A DNA stretch of 64,000 nucleotides from VBCG01 sp044226535 (GCA_044226535.1 JBGAGT010000018.1:21080-85079), one strand, 5' to 3'. Counted from the first letter of the stretch, positions 24,268 to 33,773 are shown. A program made the numbers and translations. The notes: generated by a model not told the origin, from the sequence alone.

Positions 24268-27207
24268 ATGAACGTACCAGCAACGGGGAGCGCGGTCGAG
24301 CGGGCCACGCTGTCCCCCCAACCCATTTCCGAGGACGTCCTCCGCGAGAAGTACGCCAAGGGCGACGAGCGCAGCGCCGACGACGTGCGAGGGCGTGTCG
24401 CGCGGGCGCTCGCCGAGGCGGAGAAGCCCGCGCTGCGCGAGCGCTGGGCCGAGGCCTTCCTCGCCGCGCAAAGGCGCGGGCTGATCCTCGGCGGGCGCAT
24501 CAACTCCGCCGCGGGCACCGGCCTCAAGGCCACGCTGATCAACTGCTTCGTGCAGCCGGTCGGCGACAGCATTTCCAGCGACGACGAGATCGGCATCTAC
24601 GCGGCGCTCAACCAGGCCGCCGAGACCATGCGGCGCGGCGGCGGCGTGGGCTACGACTTCTCGCGCATCCGCCCGCGCGGGGCGGCGGTCAAGGGCACCG
24701 AAAGCCGTGCGAGCGGGCCGCTGTCGTACATGCGCGTGTTCGACGAGTCCTGCAAGACAGTGGAATCCGCGGGTTCGCGCCGCGGCGCGCAGATGGGGAT
24801 GCTGCGTTGCGACCACCCCGACATCGAGGCCTTCGTCCACGCCAAGGACGGCGGCGCCTTCGCCAACTTCAACCTCTCGGTCTCGGTCACCGACGCCTTC
24901 ATGCGCGCGGTCGAGGCGGGCGAGCCCTGGGCGCTGGTGCACCGCGCGCCGCCCGAGGCCTCGCTGCTCGCCGACGGCGCCGCGCGGCGCGACGACGGGC
25001 TCTGGGTGTACCGCAGCGTCGACGCGCGCGAGCTGTGGCGCGCCGTCATGGCCTCGACCTACGACCACGCGGAGCCGGGCGTGGTGTTCATCGACACCGT
25101 CAATCGCGACAACAACCTCTCGTACTGCGAGGTGATCGAGGCCACCAATCCCTGCGGCGAGGAGCCCTTGCCCGCCTACGGCTGCTGCGACCTCGGCAGC
25201 ATCGACCTGACGCGCTTCGTCGCGGCGCCGTTCGCGCCGCACGCGGCCTTCGACTTCGCCGCGTTCCGCGAGGTCGCCGCGGTGGCGGTGCGCATGCTCG
25301 ACAACGTGCTCGAGGTCACCGCATGGCCGCTGCCCGAGCACGGTCGCGAGGCGGCCTCCAAGCGCCGCATCGGCCTCGGCTTCACCGGCCTCGGCGACGC
25401 GCTGGCGATGCTGGGGCTTCGCTACGGCAGCGACGCGGCGCGCACCACGGCGGGGTCGATCGCCCGCGAGATGCGCGACGCCGCGTACGCGGCCTCGGTC
25501 GAGCTCGCGCGCGAGAAGGGCGCCTTCCCGCTGTTCGACGCCGAGCGCTACCTCGCCGCGCCGCGCTTCGCCTCGCGGCTGCCCGAGGCGCTGAAGGCCG
25601 CGATCCGCCGCCATGGCATCCGCAACAGCCACCTCGTCGCCATCGCGCCGACGGGCACGATCTCGCTCGCTTTCGCCGACAACGCCTCCAACGGCATCGA
25701 GCCGCCGTTCAGCTGGCGCTACCTCCGCCGCAAGCGCATGCCCGACGACTCGTTCAAGGCCTACAGCGTCGAGGACCACGCCTGCCGCGTGTACCGCGCG
25801 GTGAAGGGCATCGGTGACGACGTCGAGCTGCTGCCGTTCGATCCCGCGCAGGTGCCCGGCGAGCTTCGCCGCGACGCGCAGGGCCGCACCGTGGCGAACC
25901 TGCCCGAGGCCTTCGTGACCGCGCTCGAGCTCTCGGCGGACGATCACATGCGCATGAGCGCCGCGGTGCAGCCCTTCGTCGATACTGCCATCAGCAAGAC
26001 GGTGAACGTCCCCGCCGACTATCCCTTCGCCGACTTCGAGCGGCTGTACCTCGACGCCTGGAAGGCGGGACTCAAGGGACTCACCACCTACCGGCCCAAT
26101 GACGTGGTCGGCGCGGTGCTCGAGCCCGTCGCGGGCCGTGCCGCGCCACAGGACTTCGACGCCAGCGATCCCGATCGCCGCATCCGCCTCGAGCGCGCGC
26201 CCACGCCGCCGCTCGCGAGCCTGCGCTGGCCCGGGCGCCCCACGCTGCCCGCGGGCAATCCATGCTGGACCTACGCGGTGCGCCACCCGCTCGGCGACTT
26301 CGCGGTGTTCGTCGGCCACGTCGACACCGACGCGGGTGCCTATCCCTTCGAGGTCTGGGTGAACGGCAGCGAGCAGCCGCGGGGCCTGGGCGCCATCGCC
26401 AAGACGCTGTCGATGGACATGCGCTCCGACGACCGGCGCTGGCTCGACATGAAGCTCGCCTCGCTCGCCAAGGCGGCGGGCGACGACGCCTTCGACCTCG
26501 CCATGCCGCCCGACGGGCGGCCCGTGCGCGTGCCGAGCCTGGTGTCCGGCTTCGCGCAGCTCCTGCGCCACCGCTGCAACGAGCTGCGGCCCGTCGGCGC
26601 GGAGGACGCGCATCCGACGCCCGTGGTCGATGCGTTGATCGGCATGAAGGAGCCCAAGACCGGGCCCGACGGCACGCTGTCGTGGACCGTCGACGTGATC
26701 AACCACGCCACCGGCGACGACTTCGTGCTGTTCGTGAAGGAGCTGGTGATGCCCGACGGGCAGCGTCGCCCTTACTCGATGTGGCTGTCGGGCGAATACC
26801 CGCGCACCTTCGACGGCCTGTGCAAGGTGCTGTCGCTCGACATGCGCGTTCTCGACGCGGCGTGGATCGGCATGAAGCTGCGCAAGCTCTGCGACTACGC
26901 GGAGACGCACGGCGCGTTCATGGCGCGCATCCCCGGCTCGGAGAAATCGCAGCTCTGGCCCTCGACCATCGCCTACCTCGCGCGGCTCCTCATCCACCGC
27001 TACGCGATGCTCGGCATCCTCGACGAGCACGGCTACCCGATCGCACCGAGCGGCGTGCTCGACGTGCCGGCGCGCGAACGTGCGCGCGGCGACGTGCTGC
27101 CGCTGCTGCGCGGGCGCCGCTGCCCCGAGTGCGCCAACGAGGCGCTGATCCGCCGCGACGGCTGCGATTTCTGCACCGCCTGCGGGCACGTGGGCGCCTG
27201 CGGCTAG
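24268..27207 (+). CDS. nrdJ: Adenosylcobalamin-dependent (class II) ribonucleotide reductase
   Basis: Class II RNR of 979 residues, making deoxyribonucleotides without oxygen by using coenzyme B12. Cys93 (LINCFVQPVG) and the finger-loop NPCGEEPLP (N294, C296, E298) are the active-site elements, and RRGGGVGYDFSRIRPRG is typical of the NrdJ branch. After the barrel come two related C-terminal domains: FAVFVGHV ... KTLSMDMRSDDRRWLDMKL (from about 678) and FVLFVKEL ... KVLSLDMRVLDAAWIGMKL (from about 819). They are followed by a zinc-ribbon tail, CPEC ... CDFCTACG (952 on), which may carry reducing cysteines. No cobalamin riboswitch is visible upstream. Confidence 0.9.
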   Translation: MNVPATGSAVERATLSPQPISEDVLREKYAKGDERSADDVRGRVARALAEAEKPALRERWAEAFLAAQRRGLILGGRINSAAGTGLKATLINCFVQPVGDSISSDDEIGIYAALNQAAETMRRGGGVGYDFSRIRPRGAAVKGTESRASGPLSYMRVFDESCKTVESAGSRRGAQMGMLRCDHPDIEAFVHAKDGGAFANFNLSVSVTDAFMRAVEAGEPWALVHRAPPEASLLADGAARRDDGLWVYRSVDARELWRAVMASTYDHAEPGVVFIDTVNRDNNLSYCEVIEATNPCGEEPLPAYGCCDLGSIDLTRFVAAPFAPHAAFDFAAFREVAAVAVRMLDNVLEVTAWPLPEHGREAASKRRIGLGFTGLGDALAMLGLRYGSDAARTTAGSIAREMRDAAYAASVELAREKGAFPLFDAERYLAAPRFASRLPEALKAAIRRHGIRNSHLVAIAPTGTISLAFADNASNGIEPPFSWRYLRRKRMPDDSFKAYSVEDHACRVYRAVKGIGDDVELLPFDPAQVPGELRRDAQGRTVANLPEAFVTALELSADDHMRMSAAVQPFVDTAISKTVNVPADYPFADFERLYLDAWKAGLKGLTTYRPNDVVGAVLEPVAGRAAPQDFDASDPDRRIRLERAPTPPLASLRWPGRPTLPAGNPCWTYAVRHPLGDFAVFVGHVDTDAGAYPFEVWVNGSEQPRGLGAIAKTLSMDMRSDDRRWLDMKLASLAKAAGDDAFDLAMPPDGRPVRVPSLVSGFAQLLRHRCNELRPVGAEDAHPTPVVDALIGMKEPKTGPDGTLSWTVDVINHATGDDFVLFVKELVMPDGQRRPYSMWLSGEYPRTFDGLCKVLSLDMRVLDAAWIGMKLRKLCDYAETHGAFMARIPGSEKSQLWPSTIAYLARLLIHRYAMLGILDEHGYPIAPSGVLDVPARERARGDVLPLLRGRRCPECANEALIRRDGCDFCTACGHVGACG

Positions 27208-27226
27208 CGCGCCGGCTTTCCTGCGG

Positions 27227-27931
27227 CTAGCGCCCCGGTCCTCCCGCGGCGACGCCGGGGCGCGGCGCCTCCAGCAGCTTCGCGATCTCGCGGTAACCGC
27301 GGGCGCGGGCATGGGCGAGCGGCGTCACCCCGCCGCGATCGGCGATCGAGCGATCGGCGCCCGCGGCGAGGAGGAGGCGCACCACCTCCTGGTGATCGTG
27401 CCCGCCGTCGCCCAGGACGACGGCCTCCATCAGCGCCGTCCAGCCCAGGTTGTTGACGTGGTCGAGCGGCGCGCCCGCGACGACCAGGCGGCGCACGACC
27501 TCGGCGTGGCCGAGGTGGGCGGCGGCGATCAGCGCGGTCCCGCGATAAGGGCTGGTCGTCAGCCCCGGCGAATTGCCGAGCGCGATCGCCAGCGACATCA
27601 GCGCCGGGTCGTTGGCGACCGCGGCGATGGTGACCACGTCGTAGGCCTGGTCCTCCAGCGCGTTCATGTCGGCACCAGCGGTGGCCAGGGCGCGCAACAC
27701 CTCGTCCTGCGAGGCGAAGGCCGCAACATGGGCGGGCGTGCGGCCGTGCCCGTCGCGCGCATCGAGCGGCGCGCCGGCCGCTGCGAGGCGGCGGACGGCC
27801 TCGACGTTCCCTTGCTGCGCGGCGAGGTGCAGGCCCTGGTAGCGGGCGACCTCGGCCGCCGAGGGCGGCAGCTGCGCGCGCGCCATGGACGTCGCGACGA
27901 GCAACATGCAAACGAGGGTCGTGCGCAGCAT
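27227..27931 (-). CDS. Exported ankyrin repeat protein
   Basis: Secreted or periplasmic protein of 234 residues. A signal peptide (MLRTTLVCMLLVATSMARAQ) is followed by five to six ankyrin repeats with the usual G-x-TPAH/TAL and G-A-x-L/D signatures, for example GRTPAHVAAFASQDEVLRAL and GWTALMEAVVLGDGGHDHQE. The repeat region takes the whole mature protein, so it is a binding scaffold with no enzymatic part. It is convergent with nrdJ. Partner unknown. Confidence 0.85.
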   Translation of the reverse strand: MLRTTLVCMLLVATSMARAQLPPSAAEVARYQGLHLAAQQGNVEAVRRLAAAGAPLDARDGHGRTPAHVAAFASQDEVLRALATAGADMNALEDQAYDVVTIAAVANDPALMSLAIALGNSPGLTTSPYRGTALIAAAHLGHAEVVRRLVVAGAPLDHVNNLGWTALMEAVVLGDGGHDHQEVVRLLLAAGADRSIADRGGVTPLAHARARGYREIAKLLEAPRPGVAAGGPGR

Positions 27932-28180
27932 CGGAGTCTCCTTCCAGCGGCGCGAAGGGTCGCCTTCGACGCGGCGCCTGGCACCTTGCGGAACGCGGGA
28001 CTATACTGCGCCAGGGAGATGGCATTCCTCCTTCAACCGCCGCGGTTTCGCAATCGCCGGAGCCGCGGCTGATGATGCCTACGTCTGGCGCCCTCGCGAG
28101 GGTGCGGCGTGGGCATGCAAATCCGCTCCGCCGCCCCGCCCGAGGTCCACCCGGACCAGGCAGTCCAACGGGAGCGCGGC

Positions 28181-28651
28181 ATGATCGACATCGACGTTCC
28201 GGGGTTTCGGCACCTTGTGCTCGAGCACCTCGTGATCGACTACAACGGCACGCTCGCGGTGGACGGCACGCTGCTGCCGCACGTCGTCGACCGCCTGCGC
28301 GAGCTCCGCGCGCGCCTCCTCGTTCACGTCGTCACCGCGGACACCTATGGCACGGTCGCGAACCAGCGCGGGCTCGCGTGCTTCGACCTGGTGGTGGTGC
28401 CCGCGTGCGAGCAGGCGAAGGCGAAGGTGGATTTCGTGCGCGGGCTCGGCGCGCAATCGGTGATGGCCATCGGCAACGGGCGAAACGATTGCCAGATGCT
28501 GAGTGCGGCCGCGCTCGGGATCGCGACGGTGCAGCGCGAAGGCGCCGCCGTCGAGGCGCTGCTGTTCGCCGATGTGGTCGTGACGGATGTCGGGGATGCC
28601 CTTGACCTGATCCTGAAGCCCAGGCGCCTGGTGGCGACGCTGCGCGACTGA
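28181..28651 (+). CDS. Soluble P-type-ATPase-like HAD hydrolase
   Basis: Haloacid dehalogenase superfamily protein of 156 residues resembling the soluble P-type ATPase group (COG4087). Motif I is DYNGTLAVDG (D20), where the second Asp of DxDGT is replaced by Asn, as in this group. Motif II is VVTADTYGTV, the conserved Lys is in AKAKVDFV, and motif IV is AIGNGRNDCQML. The start ATG at 28181 follows a GGAG site; a longer start 24 codons upstream is less likely. It precedes the formate dehydrogenase operon by 316 bases in the same orientation. Physiological substrate unknown. Confidence 0.8.
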   Translation: MIDIDVPGFRHLVLEHLVIDYNGTLAVDGTLLPHVVDRLRELRARLLVHVVTADTYGTVANQRGLACFDLVVVPACEQAKAKVDFVRGLGAQSVMAIGNGRNDCQMLSAAALGIATVQREGAAVEALLFADVVVTDVGDALDLILKPRRLVATLRD

Positions 28652-28967
28652 TGCGAGGCGGATTCGGTGTCAAACGGGCGCGTGCGCATGGAACTCTCGA
28701 CTCGCCCGTGATTCGAACATCGCAGCAGCCGCTTCGGCGCTTCGGAATGTAATGAGAAGCATTCCCAAGTGAGTTCGGGAGGGCGGTACTTTGTCGAATG
28801 AAACTTGCGAGCCTGCGCCGCACAAATCGGCAAAAAATTGCCAATGACGCGCGCACGGCCTATATTGGCCGAAGCTGAACAAACAGCGCCGGTCGCAAGT
28901 CGACGACCGCATTCGAATCGCGCAAGCAACGGCCGCGTGGTGCTGCGGCATTCTGGAGGATGGGTCG
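28652..28967. other. Intergenic region before the formate dehydrogenase operon
   Basis: 316 bases without a supported gene. The second half is AT-richer than average and holds a good sigma-70-like promoter (28838-28866) and an overlapping dyad GGCAA-AAAA-TTGCC (28829-28842). I saw no sigma-54 -24/-12 element and no FNR-type TTGAT-N4-ATCAA. The first half shows nothing I can name. Confidence 0.6.
28838..28866 (+). promoter_or_regulatory. Sigma-70-type promoter of the formate dehydrogenase operon
   Basis: TTGCCA (-35, five of six consensus bases), 17-base spacer, TATATT (-10, five of six). The predicted start near 28873 leaves a leader of about 95 bases to the ATG at 28968. The -35 box overlaps the right half of a GGCAA/TTGCC dyad (28829-28842), a likely site for a regulator. 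Confidence 0.6.
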
Positions 28968-31900
28968 ATGGACATGAATCGCAGGCAATTCCTCGGTGCC
29001 TGCGCCGCCGGTCTTGGAAGCTCGAGCCTGGCGCTGCTGGGGTTCGCGCCCCAGCCGGTCCTGGCGGAGACGCGGGCATTCAAGCTCGCGGCGACGTCGG
29101 AGACGCGCAACACCTGCCCGTATTGCTCGGTCGGGTGCGGCATCATCCTCCACGGCCTCGGCGACAAGGCCAAGAACGCGTTCACCGAGATCATCCACAT
29201 CGAGGGCGATCCCGACCATCCGGTGAACCGCGGCACGCTCTGCCCGAAGGGCGCGGGGCTGCTCGACTTCATCCACAGCCCGCACCGCCTGAAGTACCCC
29301 GAGTACCGCGCGGCCAGGTCCAACGAATGGAAGCGCATCTCCTGGGACGAGGCCTACGATCGCATCGCCAAGCTGATGAAGGCCGATCGCGACGCGAATT
29401 TCGTCAAGACCACCGCCGACGGCAAGGTCGTCAACCGCTGGCTCTCCACCGGGATGCTCGCGGCGTCGGCCTCCAGCAACGAAGCTGGCTACATCACGCA
29501 CAAGTTCGCGCGTAGCCAGGGGATGCTCGCATTCGATAACCAGGCCCGTGTCTGACACGGCCCGACGGTGGCCAGTCTGGCCCCGACGTTTGGCCGTGGA
29601 GCAATGACGAATCACTGGGTCGACATCCGCAATGCCGATGTAGTCCTGATCATGGGTGGCAACGCCGCCGAGGCGCACCCCTGCGGGTTCAAGTGGGTCA
29701 CCGAGGCGAAGGCGCACAACAAGGCGCGCCTGGTCGTCGTCGACCCGCGCTTCACGCGCTCGGCCGCCATGGCCGACTATTACGCGCCGTTGCGCGCGGG
29801 CAGCGACATCGCGTTCCTGGGCGGGGTGATCAACTACCTGCTCACCAACGACAAGATCCAGCACGAGTACGTCAAGCACTACACCAACGCGACCTTCGTC
29901 GTGAACGACAAGTTCGCGTTCACCGACGGCATCTTCAGCGGCTACGACGCCGACAAGCGCAGCTACGACAACGCGTCCTGGGCCTACGAGCTCGACAAGG
30001 ACGGCTATGCCGTGGTCGACCCGAGCATGTCGAACCCGCGCTGCGTCTACCAGCTCCTGAAGGCGCATTACGCGCGTTACACGCCGGACATGGTGTCGAA
30101 GACCTGCGGGACGCCGAAGGACGCCTTCCTCAAGGTCTGCGAGTACATCGCCTCGACGGCGGCACCCAACCGCGTGATGACGGTGATGTACGCGCTCGGC
30201 TGGACGCAGCACAGCACCGGCTCGCAGATGATCCGCACGGGCGCGATGATGCAGCTCCTGCTGGGGAACATCGGCGTGCCCGGCGGCGGCATGAACGCGC
30301 TGCGCGGGCACAGCAACATCCAGGGACTCACCGACCTCGGGCTCCTGTCCAACCTGCTGCCGGGCTACCTCACGCTGCCGTCGGAGCGCGAGCAGGATTA
30401 CGAGGCCTACATCAAGGCGCGCACGCTGAAGCCCTTGCGCCCGAACCAGATGTCCTACTGGCAGAACTACCCGAAGTTCCATGTCAGCCTGATGAAGTCG
30501 TGGTTCGGCGCGGCGGCCACCAGGGAGAACAACTGGGCGTTCGACTACCTGCCCAAGCTCGACAAGGGCTACGACCTGCTGCAGGCCGTCGAGCTGATGG
30601 ACCAGGGCAAGATGAACGGCTACATCTGCCAGGGCTTCAACCCGCTGGGCTCGGCGCCGAACAAGGCCAAGCTCACGCGCGCGCTGTCGAAGCTCAAGTT
30701 CCTGGTCATCATGGATCCGCTCGAGACCGAGACCTCGGTCTTCTGGAAGAACTTCGGCGAGTTCAACGACGTCGACCCCGCCAAGATCGACACCGAGGTG
30801 ATCCGCCTGCCGACCACCTGCTTCGCCGAGGAGGATGGCTCGCTGACCAACTCGGGGCGCTGGCTGCAGTGGCACTACAAGGCGGCAGAGCCGCCCGGGG
30901 AGGCCAAGTCCGACATCGAGATCATGGCGGCGTTGTTCACGCGCATCCGCGCGATGTATGCCAAGGACGGCGGGACGTTCCCCGATCCCATCGTCAACAT
31001 GTCCTGGCCGTACAAGATCCCCGGCTTCCCCTCGGCGGAGGAGCTGGCGATGGAGTACAACGGCAAGGCGCTCGTCGACCTCGTGGATCCCAAGGACCCG
31101 GCCAAGGTCGTGGTGCCGGGCAACACCCAGCTCGCCGGTTTCGGCCTGCTTCGCGACGACGGCACCACAGCCTCGGGCTGCTGGATCTACGCGGGTGCGT
31201 GGACCGCCGCCGGCAACCAGATGGCGCGACGCGACAACGCCGACCCCTATGGCGTGGGCCAGTCGCTGGGCTGGGCCTGGGCATGGCCCGCCAACCGGCG
31301 GATCCTCTACAACCGCGCCTCGGCCGATCCTGCCGGCAAGCCCTGGGACCCCAAGCGCCGGTACATCTTCTGGACCGGCAAGGCCTGGGGCGGCGCCGAC
31401 GTGCCCGACATCCGGCCCGACGCGGCGCCGGAAGAGGGCGTCAACCCGTTCATCATGACCGCCGAGGGCGTGGCCAAGCTGTTCGTCCCCGCGGGCATGG
31501 CCGAAGGGCCGTTCCCCGAGCACTACGAGCCTTTCGAGTCGCCGCTGCCGGCCAACCCGCTGTCGCCCGGCAACTCGAAGTCCTTCTCCAATCCCGCGGC
31601 GCGCATCTTCAAGGACGACCTCGCGGCGCTGGGCAAGCCCAAGGACTTCCCGTATGCGGCGACGAGCTATCGCCTGACCGAGCATTTCCACTACTGGACC
31701 AAGCACAGCGAGCTCAACGCCATCACCCAGCCGCAGCAGTTCGTGGAGATCGGCGAGGACCTCGCGGCCGAGAAGGGCATCAAGGCCGGCGACAAGGTGC
31801 GCGTCAAGTCCAACCGCGGCATGGTCGAGAGCGTCGCGGTGGTCACCAAGCGCATGCACGCGCTCGATTGCGGCGGGACCAAGGTGCATACCGTCGGCCT

Positions 31901-32033
31901 GCCGAACCACTGGGGCTTCACCGGCGTCGCGCGCAAGGGCTACCTGACCAACACGCTCACGCCCGTCGTCGGCGACGCCAACTCGCAGACGCCCGAGTTC
32001 AAGTCGTTCATCGTGAACATCGAGAAGGCCTAG
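28968..32033 (+). CDS. fdoG: Formate dehydrogenase alpha subunit, selenocysteine-containing (in-frame UGA)
   Basis: Molybdenum/tungsten bis-MGD catalytic subunit of the membrane-bound FdnG/FdoG type, oxidising formate to CO2 on the periplasmic side. Read through the TGA at 29553-29555 the protein is 1021 residues, the length of E. coli FdnG. The Tat signal (NRRQFLGACAAG) is followed by a [4Fe-4S] site, CPYCSVGCG. The Sec codon is residue 196, as in FdnG, in the context RV-U-HGPTVASLAPTFGRG, with family homology unbroken across it. A bacterial SECIS follows at once. Further on are HPCGFKWVTEAK, RAGSDIAFLGG and GVPGGGMNALRGH. GGAGGA at 28955-28960 precedes the start. The operon continues with beta and gamma subunits. 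Standard gene calling splits this gene into 195- and 821-codon pieces; it is not a pseudogene. fdoG and fdnG cannot be told apart by sequence here. Confidence 0.97.
29553..29591 (+). promoter_or_regulatory. bSECIS element for selenocysteine insertion
   Basis: The UGA (29553-29555) is followed by a stem-loop with stem GG-[bulged U]-GGCCA, loop GUC and UGGCC-CC (29567-29584). Counting the U of UGA as 1, the bulged U is position 17 and the loop G and U are positions 23 and 24, exactly the U17, G23 and U24 shown in E. coli fdhF to be contacted by SelB. The match is read directly from the sequence; the SelB contact is established for E. coli. Confidence 0.92.
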
Positions 32034-32045
32034 CGGGGAGCGGAC

Positions 32046-32996
32046 ATGTCATCGTTGCAAACACTGGATGTCATCCGCCGCTCCGCGACGACCACGCGTC
32101 CGCCGCAGGTGCGCGACGCGATCGACGTCGCGAAGCTGATCGACATCTCGAAGTGCATCGGCTGCAAGGCCTGCCAGGTCGCGTGCAGCGAATGGAACGA
32201 CCTGCGCGACGAGGTCGGGCACAACGTCGGCGTCTACGACAACCCGGCCGACCTCACCGCCGAGACGTGGACGGTGATGCGGTTCTCGGAAGTCGAGTTC
32301 GACGAGGGCAAGCGGCTCGAGTGGCTGATCCGCAAGGACGGCTGCATGCACTGCGCCGACCCGGGCTGCCTCAAGGCCTGCCCGTCGCCGGGGGCGATCG
32401 TGCAATACGCCAACGGCATCGTCGACTTCGTCGAGGAGCACTGCATCGGCTGCGGCTCGTGCATCACCGGCTGCCCCTTCAACATCCCGCGGCTGTCGGC
32501 CAAGGACAACAAGGTCTACAAGTGCACGCTGTGCTCGGACCGCGTGTCGGTCGGCCTCGAGCCCGCCTGCGTGAAGACCTGTCCCACCGGCGCGATCACC
32601 TTCGGCAGCAAGGAGGACATGAAGGAGCACGCCGCCGGGCGCGTCGCCGACCTGAAGGAGCGCGGCTACGCCACCGCGGGGCTGTATGACCCGCCGGGGG
32701 TGGGCGGCACGCACGTGATGTACGTGCTGAAGCACGCCGACCAGCCCGGGCTCTACCACGGCCTGCCGGCGAACCCGACGATCAGCCCGATGGTGAGCCT
32801 GTGGAAGGGGGCGCTGAAGCCGATCGCGCTGTTCGCGATGGGCGCCACTGCGCTCGCCGGCTTCTTCCACTACATCAAGACCGGCCCGAACGACGCCGAC
32901 GGCGACGCGACGCCGCCGCACCGGCCGCCACCCGACGAATCCGGGCGCGGGCCGCGCAACCCGCCCGGCCGCAGCGGCACCACCACGGGGGTTTGA
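32046..32996 (+). CDS. fdoH: Formate dehydrogenase beta (iron-sulfur) subunit
   Basis: Electron-transfer subunit of 316 residues carrying four [4Fe-4S] clusters. The cysteine groups appear in order: CIGCKACQVAC, CMHCADPGCLKACP, CIGCGSCITGC and CTLCSDR...CVKTCP. A single C-terminal membrane helix (about residues 258-278, ALKPIALFAMGATALAGFFH) anchors it, as in FdnH/FdoH. A Pro-rich tail of about 35 residues follows. It starts 12 bases after the alpha-subunit stop and ends two bases before the gamma-subunit ATG. Electrons pass from the alpha subunit to the cytochrome b gamma subunit. Confidence 0.95.
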   Translation: MSSLQTLDVIRRSATTTRPPQVRDAIDVAKLIDISKCIGCKACQVACSEWNDLRDEVGHNVGVYDNPADLTAETWTVMRFSEVEFDEGKRLEWLIRKDGCMHCADPGCLKACPSPGAIVQYANGIVDFVEEHCIGCGSCITGCPFNIPRLSAKDNKVYKCTLCSDRVSVGLEPACVKTCPTGAITFGSKEDMKEHAAGRVADLKERGYATAGLYDPPGVGGTHVMYVLKHADQPGLYHGLPANPTISPMVSLWKGALKPIALFAMGATALAGFFHYIKTGPNDADGDATPPHRPPPDESGRGPRNPPGRSGTTTGV

Positions 32997-32998
32997 CC

Positions 32999-33637
32999 AT
33001 GAGGCCCATCGATCCTGCCACCGAGGTCGTCCGCTACCGCGACGGCGAGCGCATCAACCACTGGATCGTCGCGATCCTGTTCATCCTCGCGGCGCTGTCC
33101 GGCCTGTCCATGTTCCACCCGGCGATGTTCTGGCTGTCGAATTTCTTCGGCGGCGGCCCGTGGACGCGCATCCTGCACCCCTTCATCGGGCTCGCCTGGG
33201 CGATCTTCTTCCTGTTCCTCGCCGTGCGCTTCTGGGCGCAGAACCGCATGCAGCCCCGCGACCGCCAGTGGCTGCGGCAGTGGCGCGACGTCGTCGACAA
33301 CCGCGAGGAGGCGCTGCCGGCGGTGGGCAAGTACAACGCCGGGCAGAAGATCCTCTTCTGGGTGCTGGTGACCTGCTTCATCGTGTTGCTGGTCACCGGG
33401 CTGATCTTCTGGCGCCCGTGGCTCGCCGCGCTGTTCCCGATCGGGCTCGTCCGCCTCGCCACGCTGCTGCACGCGGCGTTCGCGACGGTGGTCATCATCG
33501 CCATCATCGTGCACATCTACGCGGCCATCTGGGTCAAGGGCTCGATCCGCGCCATGACCCAGGGCATGGTCACCCGGCGCTGGGCGCGCCGCCATCACGA
33601 GGCGTGGTATCGTGACGTGACCCGCGACCCGTCGTAG
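32999..33637 (+). CDS. fdoI: Formate dehydrogenase gamma subunit (cytochrome b556)
   Basis: Membrane subunit of 212 residues with four hydrophobic helices. Haem-ligand candidates lie in ERINHWIVAILF, RILHPFIGLAW, TLLHAAFATVV and AIIVHIYAAIW, matching the FdnI/FdoI/HydC cytochrome b pattern. It passes electrons from the beta subunit to quinone. The ATG at 32999 follows the beta-subunit stop by two bases. Between this gene and fdhE lie four palindromic repeats. Confidence 0.93.
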   Translation: MRPIDPATEVVRYRDGERINHWIVAILFILAALSGLSMFHPAMFWLSNFFGGGPWTRILHPFIGLAWAIFFLFLAVRFWAQNRMQPRDRQWLRQWRDVVDNREEALPAVGKYNAGQKILFWVLVTCFIVLLVTGLIFWRPWLAALFPIGLVRLATLLHAAFATVVIIAIIVHIYAAIWVKGSIRAMTQGMVTRRWARRHHEAWYRDVTRDPS

Positions 33638-33648
33638 CGGCGATTGCC

Positions 33649-33753
33649 GTCATCCCCGCGACGGCGGGGATCAGCGTCATCCCCGCGCAGGCGGGGATCA
33701 CCGTCGTCCCTGCGCGAGTGGGGATCACCGTCATCCCCGCGAAAGCGGGGACC
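33649..33753. repeat. Four tandem palindromic repeats between fdoI and fdhE
   Basis: Four copies, about 27 bases apart, begin at 33649, 33676, 33703 and 33730. Each has the form GTCATCCCCGC-N4-GCGGGGATCA with small variations (the third is the most diverged). Each can fold into a short GC hairpin. They sit inside the operon, 11 bases after fdoI, and could act as an RNA stability or attenuation element that separates fdo mRNA from fdhE-sel mRNA. Confidence 0.92.
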
Positions 33754-33773
33754 CGCGTTCCGCGCTCGCCGCC

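Noticed and set aside
28652..28967. Sigma-54 promoter or FNR site for the formate dehydrogenase operon
   Set aside because: No TGGCAC-N5-TTGC or TTGAT-N4-ATCAA pattern was found; a sigma-70-type promoter is a better match.
29553..29555. Stop codon splitting the formate dehydrogenase alpha gene (possible pseudogene or frameshift)
   Set aside because: The frame is unchanged across the TGA, the residue corresponds to Sec196 of FdnG, a SECIS follows, and selA, selB and tRNA-Sec are adjacent.
33649..33753. Possible CRISPR array
   Set aside because: Repeats are imperfect palindromes about 25 bases long with only 2-3 bases between them, no unique spacers and no cas genes.
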